This document shows positions 1 through 10,547 of a stretch of DNA of 64,000 nucleotides, in pieces. The DNA is taken from contig NC_045143.1 of assembly GCF_008831285.2 (NCBI RefSeq), positions 3,791,503 to 3,855,502 of the forward strand. The letters are read 5' to 3'. Position 1 is the first letter of the stretch, and every line of letters starts with the position of its first letter. Both the position numbers and the translations under genes were made by a program. The stretch comes from Nymphaea colorata (taxonomy: Eukaryota; Streptophyta; Magnoliopsida; Nymphaeales; Nymphaeaceae). A model generated the notes under the pieces. It was not told the origin of the DNA. It worked only from the letters and a program-made list of their open reading frames with translations, and did not search any database.

Positions 1-192
1 AAGTTCTCCAATCAGCAGAAATGCATCTGCAGAAACCATGATTACACTCAATAGAACTTCTATAATATGAAAGTCAAGCTCTCAGGAGCCCAAGAACTGA
101 ATGACCCCAGAAGCTGGGAAGAATAAATAACTTAGCAAGCACAATTGCACAACCAAATTTTGAGAGATATGTCAAAGATAATACGAATGTAC

Positions 193-887
193 CGCTTCCT
201 GGTCGATCCGGTGGAAAGGAAGCTTCCGGCGGGCCCTGCAACTAGTTCGGTACGCCACCACGACATGCCCTAGAGCGAAAACCATAGACGACATGAAAAG
301 CGCCGGCATGCCCCATGACTGCTTCAAGTGGAGTTTCCTTTGCACCACGAACGCTTCTGGCGAGCTCATGCCCTCTGATTCGCCCTCCTGGATCGGGCGG
401 AAGAGGCATGCTTTCACCGAAAGGATAAGGATCGACGACAGAGAGCAGAGCACCGCTGTACCGACGTAAGGCCCGTGGGATAGTCCCGGCGCATCACACA
501 GTGAGTAAACGCCTAAACAGACATTGAACAACACAGGAAGATCGTAAGCCAGTGCTTTTTCTCTCGGCAAACAGAAACAAGCCGAAAGAGAAACGGCTGA
601 ACCTTGACCATAGCGCTAGATAGGGGCTTACATAGTACGATGAGGGATCTGATCACGGAAATGATGGAGACGTCGACGAAGGAATGGCGAAAGCCGTACC
701 TCTCGAACTGAGACCTCAAATTCCCGCCGGCGAAGACCAGGAGCAGGGCGGAGGAAACTAAGACGTCTGCGACTGCCGCTAGGACAGTGGCGGAGCAGAG
801 GAGAAGCGAGGTCAGCAATGCTGCCATGAAGTACAACGTCCGTAGCGCCCTTCGGAACTTCTCCCCTAGGCCCTTCCCGGAAGCCAT
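193..887 (-). CDS. Membrane-anchored alpha/beta-hydrolase family protein, 5' exons only (partial)
   Basis: Two exons are visible: 887-632, starting at an ATG and reading MASGKGLGEKF, and 512-193, joined across a 119-bp GT-AG intron. The splice joins ...SLIVLC to VYSLCDAPGLSHGPY, and the T-GC split codon restores a Cys. The encoded N-terminus is hydrophobic with several likely membrane segments and ends in a conserved-looking stretch, VVAYRTSCRARRKLPFHR, before a GT donor at 192-191. From memory this N-terminal block and its continuation match a plant alpha/beta-hydrolase superfamily group (At1g15490/At1g80280-like) in which a membrane region precedes the hydrolase domain. The catalytic domain lies beyond the left edge, so no active-site residue can be checked. 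Positions 1-192 read as intron. The gene is fairly secure; the family name is moderately secure. Confidence 0.65.
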
Positions 888-3800
888 TCGTTACCTCACA
901 GAAGCCTCGAAATCACAAAGAGGAGAATTTCCTGCGGCTAGACTGAGCATGACCCAAGGAGAAGGCCAGGCAGGAAAATGATGGCGCCGTCAGTACGGTC
1001 ATTGGCTTTCCGACGACCACTCTTCCGTTTTCAACCCGGCGCGTCGTCAAATTCGCCGGATTTTTCCTTCGACCCTTTTCCTGAACTTTTGATGCAGGAA
1101 AAAGGAGATGCAGAGCGGCGAGCGGAAGGAGGCGGAGAAAGACGTTTGAAGCAAAAAGCTGACTTTGGTCCTCAAATCAACTTGAATTACAATAATGTCA
1201 TCAAGAGCATTCCATCATGTTCATTTCCACCAAAGCATGCCTTTCCTTTTGAAACTAAAGGCACTTTTTCTAGGTCGTGTGAGAAATTGTTTTCCCACGT
1301 TAATGAGAAAATGGTGCCCATGAGCCCCAATTTCTTGTGCTAGTGCAACGCCATGGGAAAGAAAATGCAAGAAAAAAATCGAGGCTAATTATATTTATAA
1401 GCACAAGGTATTGAAAAGTTGTCACCTTCAATTTTTGGTGCAACGTGAACTTAATGAGTTAAGCATTATATGTTTAATCTTCTCTTGATAACTATGTTGT
1501 AAATGTAATGAATTAATGAGTTCAAGTAAGTTGGCTTTTGTTCATAAATTAGATATGCGGCTCAATGAGAGCCTGTTCGTCAGTTTGATTCCAGATATGC
1601 GGCTCAATGAGAGTCTGTTCGTCAGTTTGATTCCATCAACATTATACTCCTAGATTAACGGTTTAAACCTTATGTTAGACTCATCTCCAAACAGCCATAA
1701 ACCAACATAGCCCTTGTGACAAACAATTGAATCAATTATTTTTTGCAACGATACATATCATTTATATGTCTAAGAATAATGTTTTATTGGGTAAGTGGCT
1801 TTTGTACTGTCTTCGGCAGCCTCTTCCCCCTCCCTCATCATTTACAGTGTTCGCAGAACTTGCTTCGAAACTTATTATCTAAAAAATAATGGTATTGTTA
1901 TAAACCCATATGAATCGAGCCGATTTCCCATTAAAATAAATAATAAGGTCCCGTTTATCTATGGCTGAGCCAAAAACCAGCAGTGCTATGAACCTACTGC
2001 TGATATCAGCTGCGCGGAATTGAGTTCAGGCCTCTGTTGGATCTCATTTCGGTTTGAGATTCCCTCGGATTTGAAATCCGAGGGAAAACAAACGCAGCCT
2101 ATGTGAAAAGAAAATTGGAACCGAAACGGCGCCAGGGCGGACGGAGGTGCCCATTTCGTAATTTCGTTATAAAAATAAGGGTTAGGTGGGGCTGTGGAGC
2201 TGACCGTTAGGGGGAGGGAGGGAATCGTGGTCGGGCCCAGAATCCTATGCAGATTGCTGGGTTGGGGGAGCGTCAGTGGGGGCCACCCCTTGGTAGGGCC
2301 CACCATATCAAGTGTGGTCACCATCGTATCGGCCGATTCGAATCGGTCGACAGACAGCCCAAGGACGTCGATTCCTTTCAGCCCATCCTTTTTTTTATTA
2401 TTATTAATTAATATTGTTTCCCCATTTAATTAAGTACCTATTTTTTTTCCTGAAAAATGGCTCGTACATTTTTTTTTCTTAAATGAGAGTGGGCCGGGAC
2501 TAGAGAAAGAACAAAATGAAAAATCTTTGATAATTAGTATTTATTTCGAATATGTTTGTAACAAATAGGCCTACTTTTTCTTAAAGCTTTTGGTTGTTTT
2601 GAATGTTTGCGCGAGTTTTTGAGCTGAAATTTTTATTTTGAATCTGATTTCTGATTCTACCCAACTTTTTAGGAACCGATTTTACTTTAACAATTCTGAT
2701 TCGTGCAAACTTCTTGAAAAGCCAAATTTAACTCATCAATTCAAGTCGAGTTTTTATTTTGTATGCTTCGAAGGGTGTAGCATAGCTTTTTCGGCTGGCT
2801 GGTAGGCTGCCGAAAGCTTAGCCGCTCATTCTATTCACGTGAAAGTTACTTCTTTAGACCGCAAACGGTAAAATAATAATACTCTGATTGTTGGGTGTTC
2901 CATATCCTATCTAGATTCTAAAGTTTGGAAACATAAAGTGCGTCTTATTTAAATAAATGTGTTTAAAACGTTAACAACAAGTCAACCGAATAAAACGTGA
3001 AAAAAAACAATTCTTTTAAAAGTGGATAACAAAATTTGGGAGACCAGTTTTTTTTTTCATTTTTTTCTTGTTTTTTACAGTTTAAATTTACCAGATTTTT
3101 TTTCACATTTTTGTTTTTTAGATATTGGCCACATTTTTTTTTTCTGGCTAAAAGATTAATTGTTTTAAAGCTTTTCAAAACTTTCCCATTTTTCTCAATC
3201 AAAAGCAACTTTACGGTTTTATAACCGTAAAAACCTCACCACTTAAAACCCGAACCAAGGACTGCAGCCTCGATCAGATCCAGTTGTAAGGACCATGTGG
3301 TCCAATGTTCCAAGCTTTTTGTTGGCCTATTAGTATTGAGCTTGGGTCCCTTTCACCGGGGCACAAGCTTTGTCCCTTTCAACAAGCAGATTCTAACTGT
3401 AGGCATGGTGTGGACCTCAGTTTTAAAGTTGATTAATAGCTGGACTCTGCTTGGCATTTAGACATATCGGTTCTTACACTGTAGCAGATCCATTGAATGG
3501 AAAAAAGTAGAGTAAAAAAATGGAAAACTTTGAATTACTACCATATTAAATATCAGGAATGCGGCCGAATCGAATTTGAATCGGATGTACCCTTAACCAT
3601 ATCCAATTTATCGGATGTTTAAGAAAAAAGCTTGGCACCATATCTATATCCGATTTTTAAATTCACAATCTGAATCAGATATACATCTGGATTTCGAATC
3701 TGTCTTTTGGATAGTTAACTGAATCTAAACCGCATTCTGATTTAGTAATAACCGACTTTCAAAATGTATGGATAATGGGTATGGGACATTTATTTTAAAC

Positions 3801-5179
3801 TAAATCCAAATCCGATCAGATGCATATTTAAAGCCAAATTCAAACCAATTTCTTGATCGAATGCTAATCTTTTTTTTTTTTCATATCTGACATTTTTTGA
3901 AGCAATTTGGTCAGATTCCCGCTTCATGAGATCTCCAATTTATATCAAACTAAGCATCATATTATCTTCACTTGCTGTCACATGGGGTTGGACCGAAGAA
4001 TCATCATCCCCGAGAACATGGGTGTACAACAAGATGCATGCATTTTCTCCCTTATTAAATTCTATGGGAATCTTTGTACTTTTCTCGACACATGGTGGTT
4101 TTGGTTTAGTATGGCCGTGGCCATAAGGGTGACCAACGAGCCTAGCAACTCGAGCTCGGCTCATTAAAACTCGGTTCGAAATCGAGTTCGAGTCGGCTGT
4201 TTTAGGGTGGATTCATAAATCAGTTGCAAATTGTTACATTTATCAAATAAGCACCACATGTTTTTGTTTTTTATGCATTATTTTCATTTCAAATTATTTT
4301 TAAAACTAAAAAATACAAAATAAGGCAGTACAACCGATACAAAATGAAACCTATTCGCTGTGTAAGGATATTTACAAGAATTGGAAACTCTGAAGAGTTG
4401 AAAAACAAATAAATAGGATTCACAAGAATCAATTAAGAGTTAAATGGTTGTTGGCACAATTTGTTCTTCTTTCTAAGGAAGAAGGATCACTAGAACGATG
4501 CTAAAATCAAGATAAGAACCTGGTTTTCACATCAAAACAAGTTTGTTTAAGCTTATTTTGATCTAAAGCCAGGTTTTTCACATTATGTACCATCAAACTA
4601 AGTGGAAATGATAACTCAGACCCCTCTCTTTAAGGGACTTAATATATATAACACGAAGTCAGGTGCTACCATTGTTCCCCAAGATCTTCTTTAGTGAAAA
4701 AATGTAAAGAAAGTACAGACATTTACCAAAAAAGAGACACTTAGCAAATTATGTTTCATAAACATAAGGGTAGGATGGATTTCCTTGTGCTTTCTAAGTG
4801 ATCGTTTAAAGGTTTCAAGAATCTACCTTAAAAGATTAAGATAAATCTATAAATTACTAGAATTAGATGTCCGAAACTTTACGACAAATTCATGTAACAG
4901 TTACAAAGTGTTTTATTGAAACTCTACAACCTACCATCTAAAGTCACACCAACTTGAGAGAGAATTTAGGCTGCACTTTTCGTCTTTCCCAGCACCCGAA
5001 TTCCTTGAGGAAGGCAAGCAGTTGTATTCTCGTTTTTGAAAAAAGTAGTAGGTAAGTTCTACTAATAGACCAGACTCATCTTCACCACCAACTTGGTGCT
5101 ATTGCTCATCCGACCAAACCAAGGTACAGCAACAGCAAAATTGTAGACGTCGGTCTACCGTTAGGCCGACTGGGCTCGA
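888..5179. other. Intergenic region, no gene recognised
   Basis: The first roughly 100 bases are probably the 5' UTR and promoter of the leftward hydrolase gene. The rest is AT-rich with poly-T runs and short open frames that show no family resemblance. It holds a 42-bp direct tandem duplication (1551-1634), degenerate repeats rich in TCGGAT/ATCCGA words (about 3540-3850), and a GAGCTCGGCTC-type repeat scrap near 4140-4200. The last 100 bases before 5180 are the likely 3' UTR of the esterase gene. Confidence 0.5.
1551..1634. repeat. 42-bp tandem duplication (2 copies)
   Basis: Two adjacent copies start with AGATATGCGGCTCAATGAGA at 1551 and 1593 and differ at one base (GCC versus GTC). It is a simple local duplication in intergenic DNA with no visible function. 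Confidence 0.9.
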
Positions 5180-6157
5180 CTAATCGAGGACGCGTCCGAG
5201 CCCAGTCTTGGCTCGGGCGTCGAGCCACTCTCTTATGTCCGCCAGCACCTTGGTGCTGTTCTCCTCGGGCTCGCCTTCAATCAACGCGTGGTACATCCCC
5301 TCGTACAGCTTCACCGACTTGTCCTCGCTGGCCGCCTTCTCGTACAGCAGCGTGCTCGACTCCGGCGCCGTGATGCCGTCGGCGGTGCCGTGGAGTGTGA
5401 GGAACGGCGCCCTTACCTTGTCGAAGTTGGCCTGGATGTAGTCGCAGACGCGGGAGAGCTCCCTCATGGTGCCCACCCGAGGGGGACCGGCGTACCGCCG
5501 GGGGTTGGCGACCATAATCTTGAGCTTTTCGTGGTCCTTCACGGAGCCTATCATGTTCAAGGCGGGCATGGCGGCCCAGGTATCTGCAAGGCCGAGGAGG
5601 AGGCCGAAGAGGAAAAGGCGCAGGCGGGAGGGCTTCATCTTTTCCGGCATGATGAAGAGCGGGGCGCAGAAGATGAGGCCGGACCAGCCGTCGGGGTCCT
5701 GGAAGTACATGAGCATGGTGGCGGCGCCGCCCATGGACGCGCCATAGAGGAAGGCGGGGAGGCCGCGGAACGAAGGGGAGTCGCGGACGGACTGGAAGAA
5801 GAGCAAGGAGGAGGAGGCGGTCTTGGAGAGGTCGCCGACGTAGCCGCGGAGGCCGTCGGAGCGGCCGTGGCCCAGGAGGTCGGCGCCAAAGACGGCGTAG
5901 CCGCAACGAGCGAAGAACATGGCGGTCTTCTGGAAGACCCAGCTGGTGTCCTCGCTGTAGCCGTGGGTCATGCAGAGGATGGCGTGGACGGAGGCGGAGG
6001 AAGGGAGCCATGACTGGGTGAAGATGGTGCCATTGGGGGTGCTGAAGTAGGACTGCGTGTGCTTCACTCCCTGGGAAGCGTAGTACTCTTCCTCCGGCAT
6101 GTCCCCCCAGAAGTTGGCCGGCGTCCCCGAGTCCTCCGCCGTCGGCGTTGAACCCAT
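5180..6157 (-). CDS. CSE: Caffeoylshikimate esterase / monoacylglycerol lipase-like alpha/beta hydrolase
   Basis: A single 325-residue open frame is closely similar, from memory, to plant caffeoylshikimate esterase (CSE), which hydrolyses caffeoyl shikimate to caffeate in lignin synthesis and belongs to the plant monoacylglycerol-lipase group. Family blocks visible in order are NFWGDMPEEEYYASQGV (15-31), the oxyanion HGY at 65-67, LLGHGRSDG (94-102), the nucleophile elbow GASMG with Ser141, LADTWAAMP (190-198), NPRRYAGPPRVGTMREL (218-234), Asp260 in TADG, and His290 in GMYHALI. The Ser-Asp-His triad is complete and the length is normal. The elbow is GASMG where CSE, as I recall, has GESMG. 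There is no intron and no clear signal peptide, so a cytosolic or membrane-peripheral enzyme is likely. The gene is much richer in GC than its flanks, especially at third codon positions. Substrate preference (caffeoyl shikimate versus acylglycerols) cannot be decided from sequence. Confidence 0.88.
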   Translation of the reverse strand: MGSTPTAEDSGTPANFWGDMPEEEYYASQGVKHTQSYFSTPNGTIFTQSWLPSSASVHAILCMTHGYSEDTSWVFQKTAMFFARCGYAVFGADLLGHGRSDGLRGYVGDLSKTASSSLLFFQSVRDSPSFRGLPAFLYGASMGGAATMLMYFQDPDGWSGLIFCAPLFIMPEKMKPSRLRLFLFGLLLGLADTWAAMPALNMIGSVKDHEKLKIMVANPRRYAGPPRVGTMRELSRVCDYIQANFDKVRAPFLTLHGTADGITAPESSTLLYEKAASEDKSVKLYEGMYHALIEGEPEENSTKVLADIREWLDARAKTGLGRVLD

Positions 6158-6583
6158 TTTTTCCGGTTGGTGTTTGCCGAACTACCGGAAAAGCTGAAGG
6201 ATTTGGTCGATCAGGTCGTTTCCTGTTGAATCAGGTGGTGGGTAGATCAGATTATATCTTGAGCAGAGAAGGAGCTCTTCACTACTTAATATAAAAGGAT
6301 AATTGTCACAAGGTTCACCGGATTCAAACGATTTTCAAGCTTGAAAATCAAGCAAAGAAAGATCTAAATTTTCTCGTTCGAATTCAAGGTATTTAGAAAG
6401 CGGTAGGTTTTCTCTCCCTTTCCATTGCCATCTCTGTTGATCTCCACCTGCTTTCTCCCCCAGCTCGTGAAACGTGTTGGTGAGAGTAGGAAAGATGGGC
6501 CGGCCGTGTAGGAGCTGCCACCTACCAACCAACCACATCCCAGCCAAACTGATTAAGAAGGGGCGGGGAAACAAAGATAAAAG

Positions 6584-6644
<61 letters not shown>

Positions 6645-7695
6645 TCTGTTGATCTCATTTATATCATCCCAGATATTTTAATAAGTATTTATGTACAAGG
6701 GTGTTTCAGTAATTTGATGCTTAATGTGATAAGCCCACCCATATCGGATTAGTAGTAGGTAAAAGTCCGATTAGTAGTAGTAAAAGTCCGGTTGGTAGTT
6801 GGATTTTAGTGGACACTATACCAACTGTAACTGTATGCACTATACCTACTACTCTCCACTTACCTACTACTCTCCACTAATGTTCTCAAACCCAGTGAAG
6901 AAAATAGGGAGGGGCGTTGATACCATCATAAGTTTTTGAAAAGATCAACTAAGATTTTCAAAGTTCCTCTGTTGTTCCTTTTAAGATCTTAATAACAGAT
7001 ATATTATGATCAGTTTCCCCGAATTTCCCGGTAGCGCATAAGGTGCTTCGGGTCGTGGAGCATAAATAATCAAATTGCTTGACTTGCAATGAATAGTTTT
7101 GATACTAAAGTCCTGTTCAGAAGCTTAGAGAAACTATTATGAGCAATGAGCTGAGTTCAGCTTGACTTAGCATGTTGAGTTCAATTTCATTGATTTAAAC
7201 CGTGACAGTATTTAATTCTTGAATTTGAAACGAACCTGCCTATGGTAGCTGCATTTACAAATATTTTCTAGTGATCTTTAGAATTTTATTCGATCATGTT
7301 AGGGATGTCAACGGTATGAGTATAATTCAATATTTGATTGTGATTCATATCCAAGCGAACCGATTCCACCGGAAAATCGCATCTGAATTTGACACAGATT
7401 TTAATTTTTTATGAAATCGGACGAAAAATCACGCGGCCAATTGCTAATCAGATTTTTTTATTGTGACATCGGATGAGGTTAGATCTTGGCAGGCGTCTGA
7501 ATCCCATTCGTTGTACAATCAGATTTCGGGATTTTGTTCGCGTTCTCTTCGAGGAACCAAACGCGACATTTCTACCCACGGAACCGCCTGAGTCTGGCGG
7601 TGTATTTTCGTCAGACCGTGGCAGAGAAGAAGGTCTGCAGGAAACCCTAGAGGCTAGAAGAGTTCTTTCTCCTCTGCGTCCTTCCCGGAACATCG
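6158..7695. other. Intergenic region between divergent esterase and V-ATPase genes
   Basis: This holds the 5' flank of the leftward esterase, an (AT)n microsatellite (6589-6640), AT-rich DNA, a degenerate repeat near 7300-7470 beginning with AGGGATGTCAACGG, and the 5' UTR of the V-ATPase gene. The latter includes an AAACCCTA telo-box at about 7642-7649, a motif common in 5' regions of plant housekeeping genes. No other gene is recognised. Confidence 0.5.
6589..6640. repeat. (AT)n microsatellite
   Basis: About 26 uninterrupted AT dinucleotides. It creates an artefactual YIYIYI open frame on the minus strand. Confidence 0.95.
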
Positions 7696-9857
7696 ATGTC
7701 TTCTCCCGCTGCGATGGTCGATCCGAGTTCTTGGTCATCCGCTCTTGTGCGGATCTCGCCTTACACGTTCTCTGCCATCGGCATTGCCGTCGCAATCGGC
7801 GTCTCTGTGCTCGGGGCCGCCTGGTAAGGACGATAGCAATTGAATTTTTGCTCGAGTTCTTCCATGATTATTATTTTTCTTGACTTAACAGCATCTACTT
7901 ATTATTGTATTGTTCGACTTTTTTTCCGGCTGCTATATATTAGGGGAATCTACATCACGGGGAGCAGTCTCATCGGCGCAGCGATTAAGGCTCCTCGAAT
8001 CACTTCCAAAAATCTAATTAGGTATCAATTCTGAAATCTACGATTCGTCGTTTTCCTTTTCATCTTCTCTGGTTCTTTGCACTAAATATTTGTGAGGAGC
8101 AATATTTCCATGTATATTTCGTTTTGGATGTAACAGCGGTGTGGATTCGATGTACTTGACTTTTTCAGCGTGGCGTTCACACGCTTAACTCTTATCAATT
8201 TATCTCTGCAATCAGATGTGCAAATTAAATTAGGCAATTTTAGTTCCCCATTGGATCTCAATAGTCCATGACCGATTAGAAATTGCAGCGTAATTTCCAA
8301 CTGCCAGAGAGAATCCATTTAGATGATGATCATATAAAAACTTTTTTTTTTCTGTCATGCTTGTTGTTCGTTAGGATGCCACTGTAATCCGCGCCCTACT
8401 ATGCTTGTATTACAGTATGTTTGAAACGTTGAAAGGGGAAACCAGCTAAATTATGTCAGGGTTGTCTAAGTCGCGTGAAATTCCTCCCGCGTTGATGTTA
8501 TTGCAGATGAAATCTCTAGGAAGGTTATATTTAACTGTATACTATAAGCATTGGCAACTGAACCACTGGATACATCAGGAGCTGCATCATTGGAACTAGT
8601 CGAATCCTCTCTTGGGACTATCACTAAAGGAGACAGTATGGGATACTCTTTATTTCTCATTCATTATTGTTGCAACAGTAACCCTGGGTAATGAATCTTT
8701 TCTCTACAAAACTGCCATGATCTCATGCTACCAACATATCTGGTGGCACTTGTATCGAAGATCGGATGGTAACTATATCCAGTTATCAACAACTCGCTGT
8801 AGCTTCTTAAAACCCGAGTAGGTTATATAAAACGTATAAAATGGCGACTTTGCTAGCAACTTCTGGGCAACTCTGTCACATTTCGACATAACCATAGAAG
8901 AAAAGTTAAGACCGTTACGTAAAACCCTCGTGCAATAAATCTCTTTCCTGCACGTTACATGGCCATGTTTATCTGGAGCATGCGTTTGAAAGTTATCCGA
9001 AGAAATCTGGCTTTTGTGATTAGTTCATCGATCTCTATATATGTTTCCACTTATGTATCCTTGAACGAACATTAGAATCTGTTTATATTTGCTAGGTCGT
9101 GATTGTGGGGGCGTGCGCATCAGAGAGAAACCTGTGCATGTTAAAAGTACTTCAAGTTAATTTCCTGCTTAGAATTACCAAACAATCATCATACCCGTAA
9201 CTAGTGTATGGCACCTGTTCTCCTGCTCTCCTGCATGCTCTCTGATTGTGCTTACATTCAAATAGCTGTGATTTCATCTGATGGCTGCTTGTAGTTAATC
9301 ATGATTTATCTTAATTAGAAAATTGTGCCTTCAATGTCATGCTTCTTAGCTAGAAGATGCATGCTTCTATTCATCATTTGAATCTGCATGCCTTCCCTGC
9401 TATTGTTAATTTTTGGTACTTGGAAGTAGTTTTTGACTTCTCCATTTCAGTGTAATCTTCTGTGAGGCTGTTGCTATATATGGCGTGATTGTGGCAATCA
9501 TTCTACAAACGAAGCTAGAAAGTGTTCCACCCTCAAAGATATATGCCCCTGATTCTCTGAGAGCAGGATATGCCATCTTTGCTTCTGGAATCATTGTTGG
9601 TTTTGCCAACCTGGTTTGCGGGTAGAGTATCTTATCCTTTCAGGTTATTTAATTTTTGAGGAGACGGTTCATCCCACATCTTCTATGACAGGGTCTGTGT
9701 AGGAATAATAGGAAGCAGCTGCGCTCTCTCAGATGCTCAAAACTCATCTCTTTTTGTGAAGATACTGGTGATTGAGATCTTTGGTAGCGCACTTGGGTTG
9801 TTCGGGGTGATCGTAGGCATCATCATGTCTGCACAGGCAGTATTCACAGCAAAATAG
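7696..9857 (+). CDS. VHA-c'': V-type H+-ATPase proteolipid subunit c''
   Basis: Four exons (7696-7823, 7944-8021, 9451-9621, 9692-9857) with GT-AG introns, all in phase 2, join to exactly 180 residues, the usual plant c'' length. The product is a membrane proteolipid of the V0 rotor that carries protons into the vacuole or other endomembrane lumen. The sequence shows the c'' N-terminus ([20 protein letters not shown]), glycine-rich membrane segments ([54 protein letters not shown]), and Glu74 in [11 protein letters not shown]. Glu74 aligns with the essential carboxylate of yeast Vma16 (E108) and Glu154 with E188 by a constant offset. The stop follows AVFTAK. Intron 2 is long (1.43 kb). A telo-box lies in the 5' leader. 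It is the only intact gene on the + strand here. The identification is very secure. Confidence 0.96.
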
Positions 9858-10067
9858 TAATTACAGAGTGGGAACTAAAGCCTACATATTAAGCAGGGAT
9901 GTTTTGCTTTTGAGCTGTAGCATAGAGCTGGCTGTTGAACACCAAGCTGACGGTTGCCTCAGCAATTTTGCTCGTGTATACATTCTGCTAGAGAATATGT
10001 AGCATGGAGTTTTCTAATATATGTACTTTAACCCCTGATTCCATTCCATGTCTCCTCTTCAACGCTT

Positions 10068-10111
<44 letters not shown>

Positions 10112-10547
10112 TTCTGCCAGAGCCTATGTAGCACTAAGTTCTCTAATAAATGTACTGTTAACCCCTGGTTCCATTCCATGTCTCATCATCAACACCGTGC
10201 TTATACCTATGCCTGTCTCATACAGGCTCAGTGATTGCTGTGGATCACATTTTACTAATATCAGCACATCGTGGCCTTTCAAATTGTGCACATATGAATT
10301 GAACGAATACGATCATTGTGACCGACTGTGCTGAATTATTCATGAAGCCACTAAACTACCGTGTTTACTCAAACCAATACTAGACTGTTTCTACAGTAAA
10401 GCTTCCCCTGGTAATTTGGTAAAAAACGCTGGTGCTTTAACTAATATAAATAAATTGAACCATTTGAGAAGAAGGGGGCCTTCGCCATTTGTCCATCGGC
10501 ATTGGCATTATAATCAACTGACCACGGGAATGAGTGATTCAAAACTC
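9858..10547. repeat. 3' flank of V-ATPase gene with duplicated segment around an (AT)n tract
   Basis: About 85 bp (roughly 9980-10065, ending TTCCATTCCATGTCTC...) recurs at about 10110-10195 with many substitutions, on either side of an (AT)n tract at about 10072-10106. It lies in the 3' UTR or flank of the V-ATPase gene, before the end of the convergent PPR gene. No gene is seen. Confidence 0.75.

Noticed and set aside
1952-2100. Possible MITE with AGGTCCCGTTTAT / AGGCTGCGTTTGT ends
   Set aside because: The inverted ends match poorly and no target duplication is visible; the palindrome GGATTTGAAATCC inside is short.
5277-6013. Two long open frames (about 240 codons) overlapping the esterase on both strands
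   Set aside because: They are shadows caused by high third-position GC; their products are Arg/Pro- or Gly/Glu-rich with no family resemblance, while the 325-codon frame has a full catalytic triad.
6335-6658. Open frame with a long YIYIYI run on the minus strand
   Set aside because: It is a translation of the (AT)n microsatellite; the same holds for frames at 24605-24832, 31780-31974, 32039-32242 and 62270-62455.
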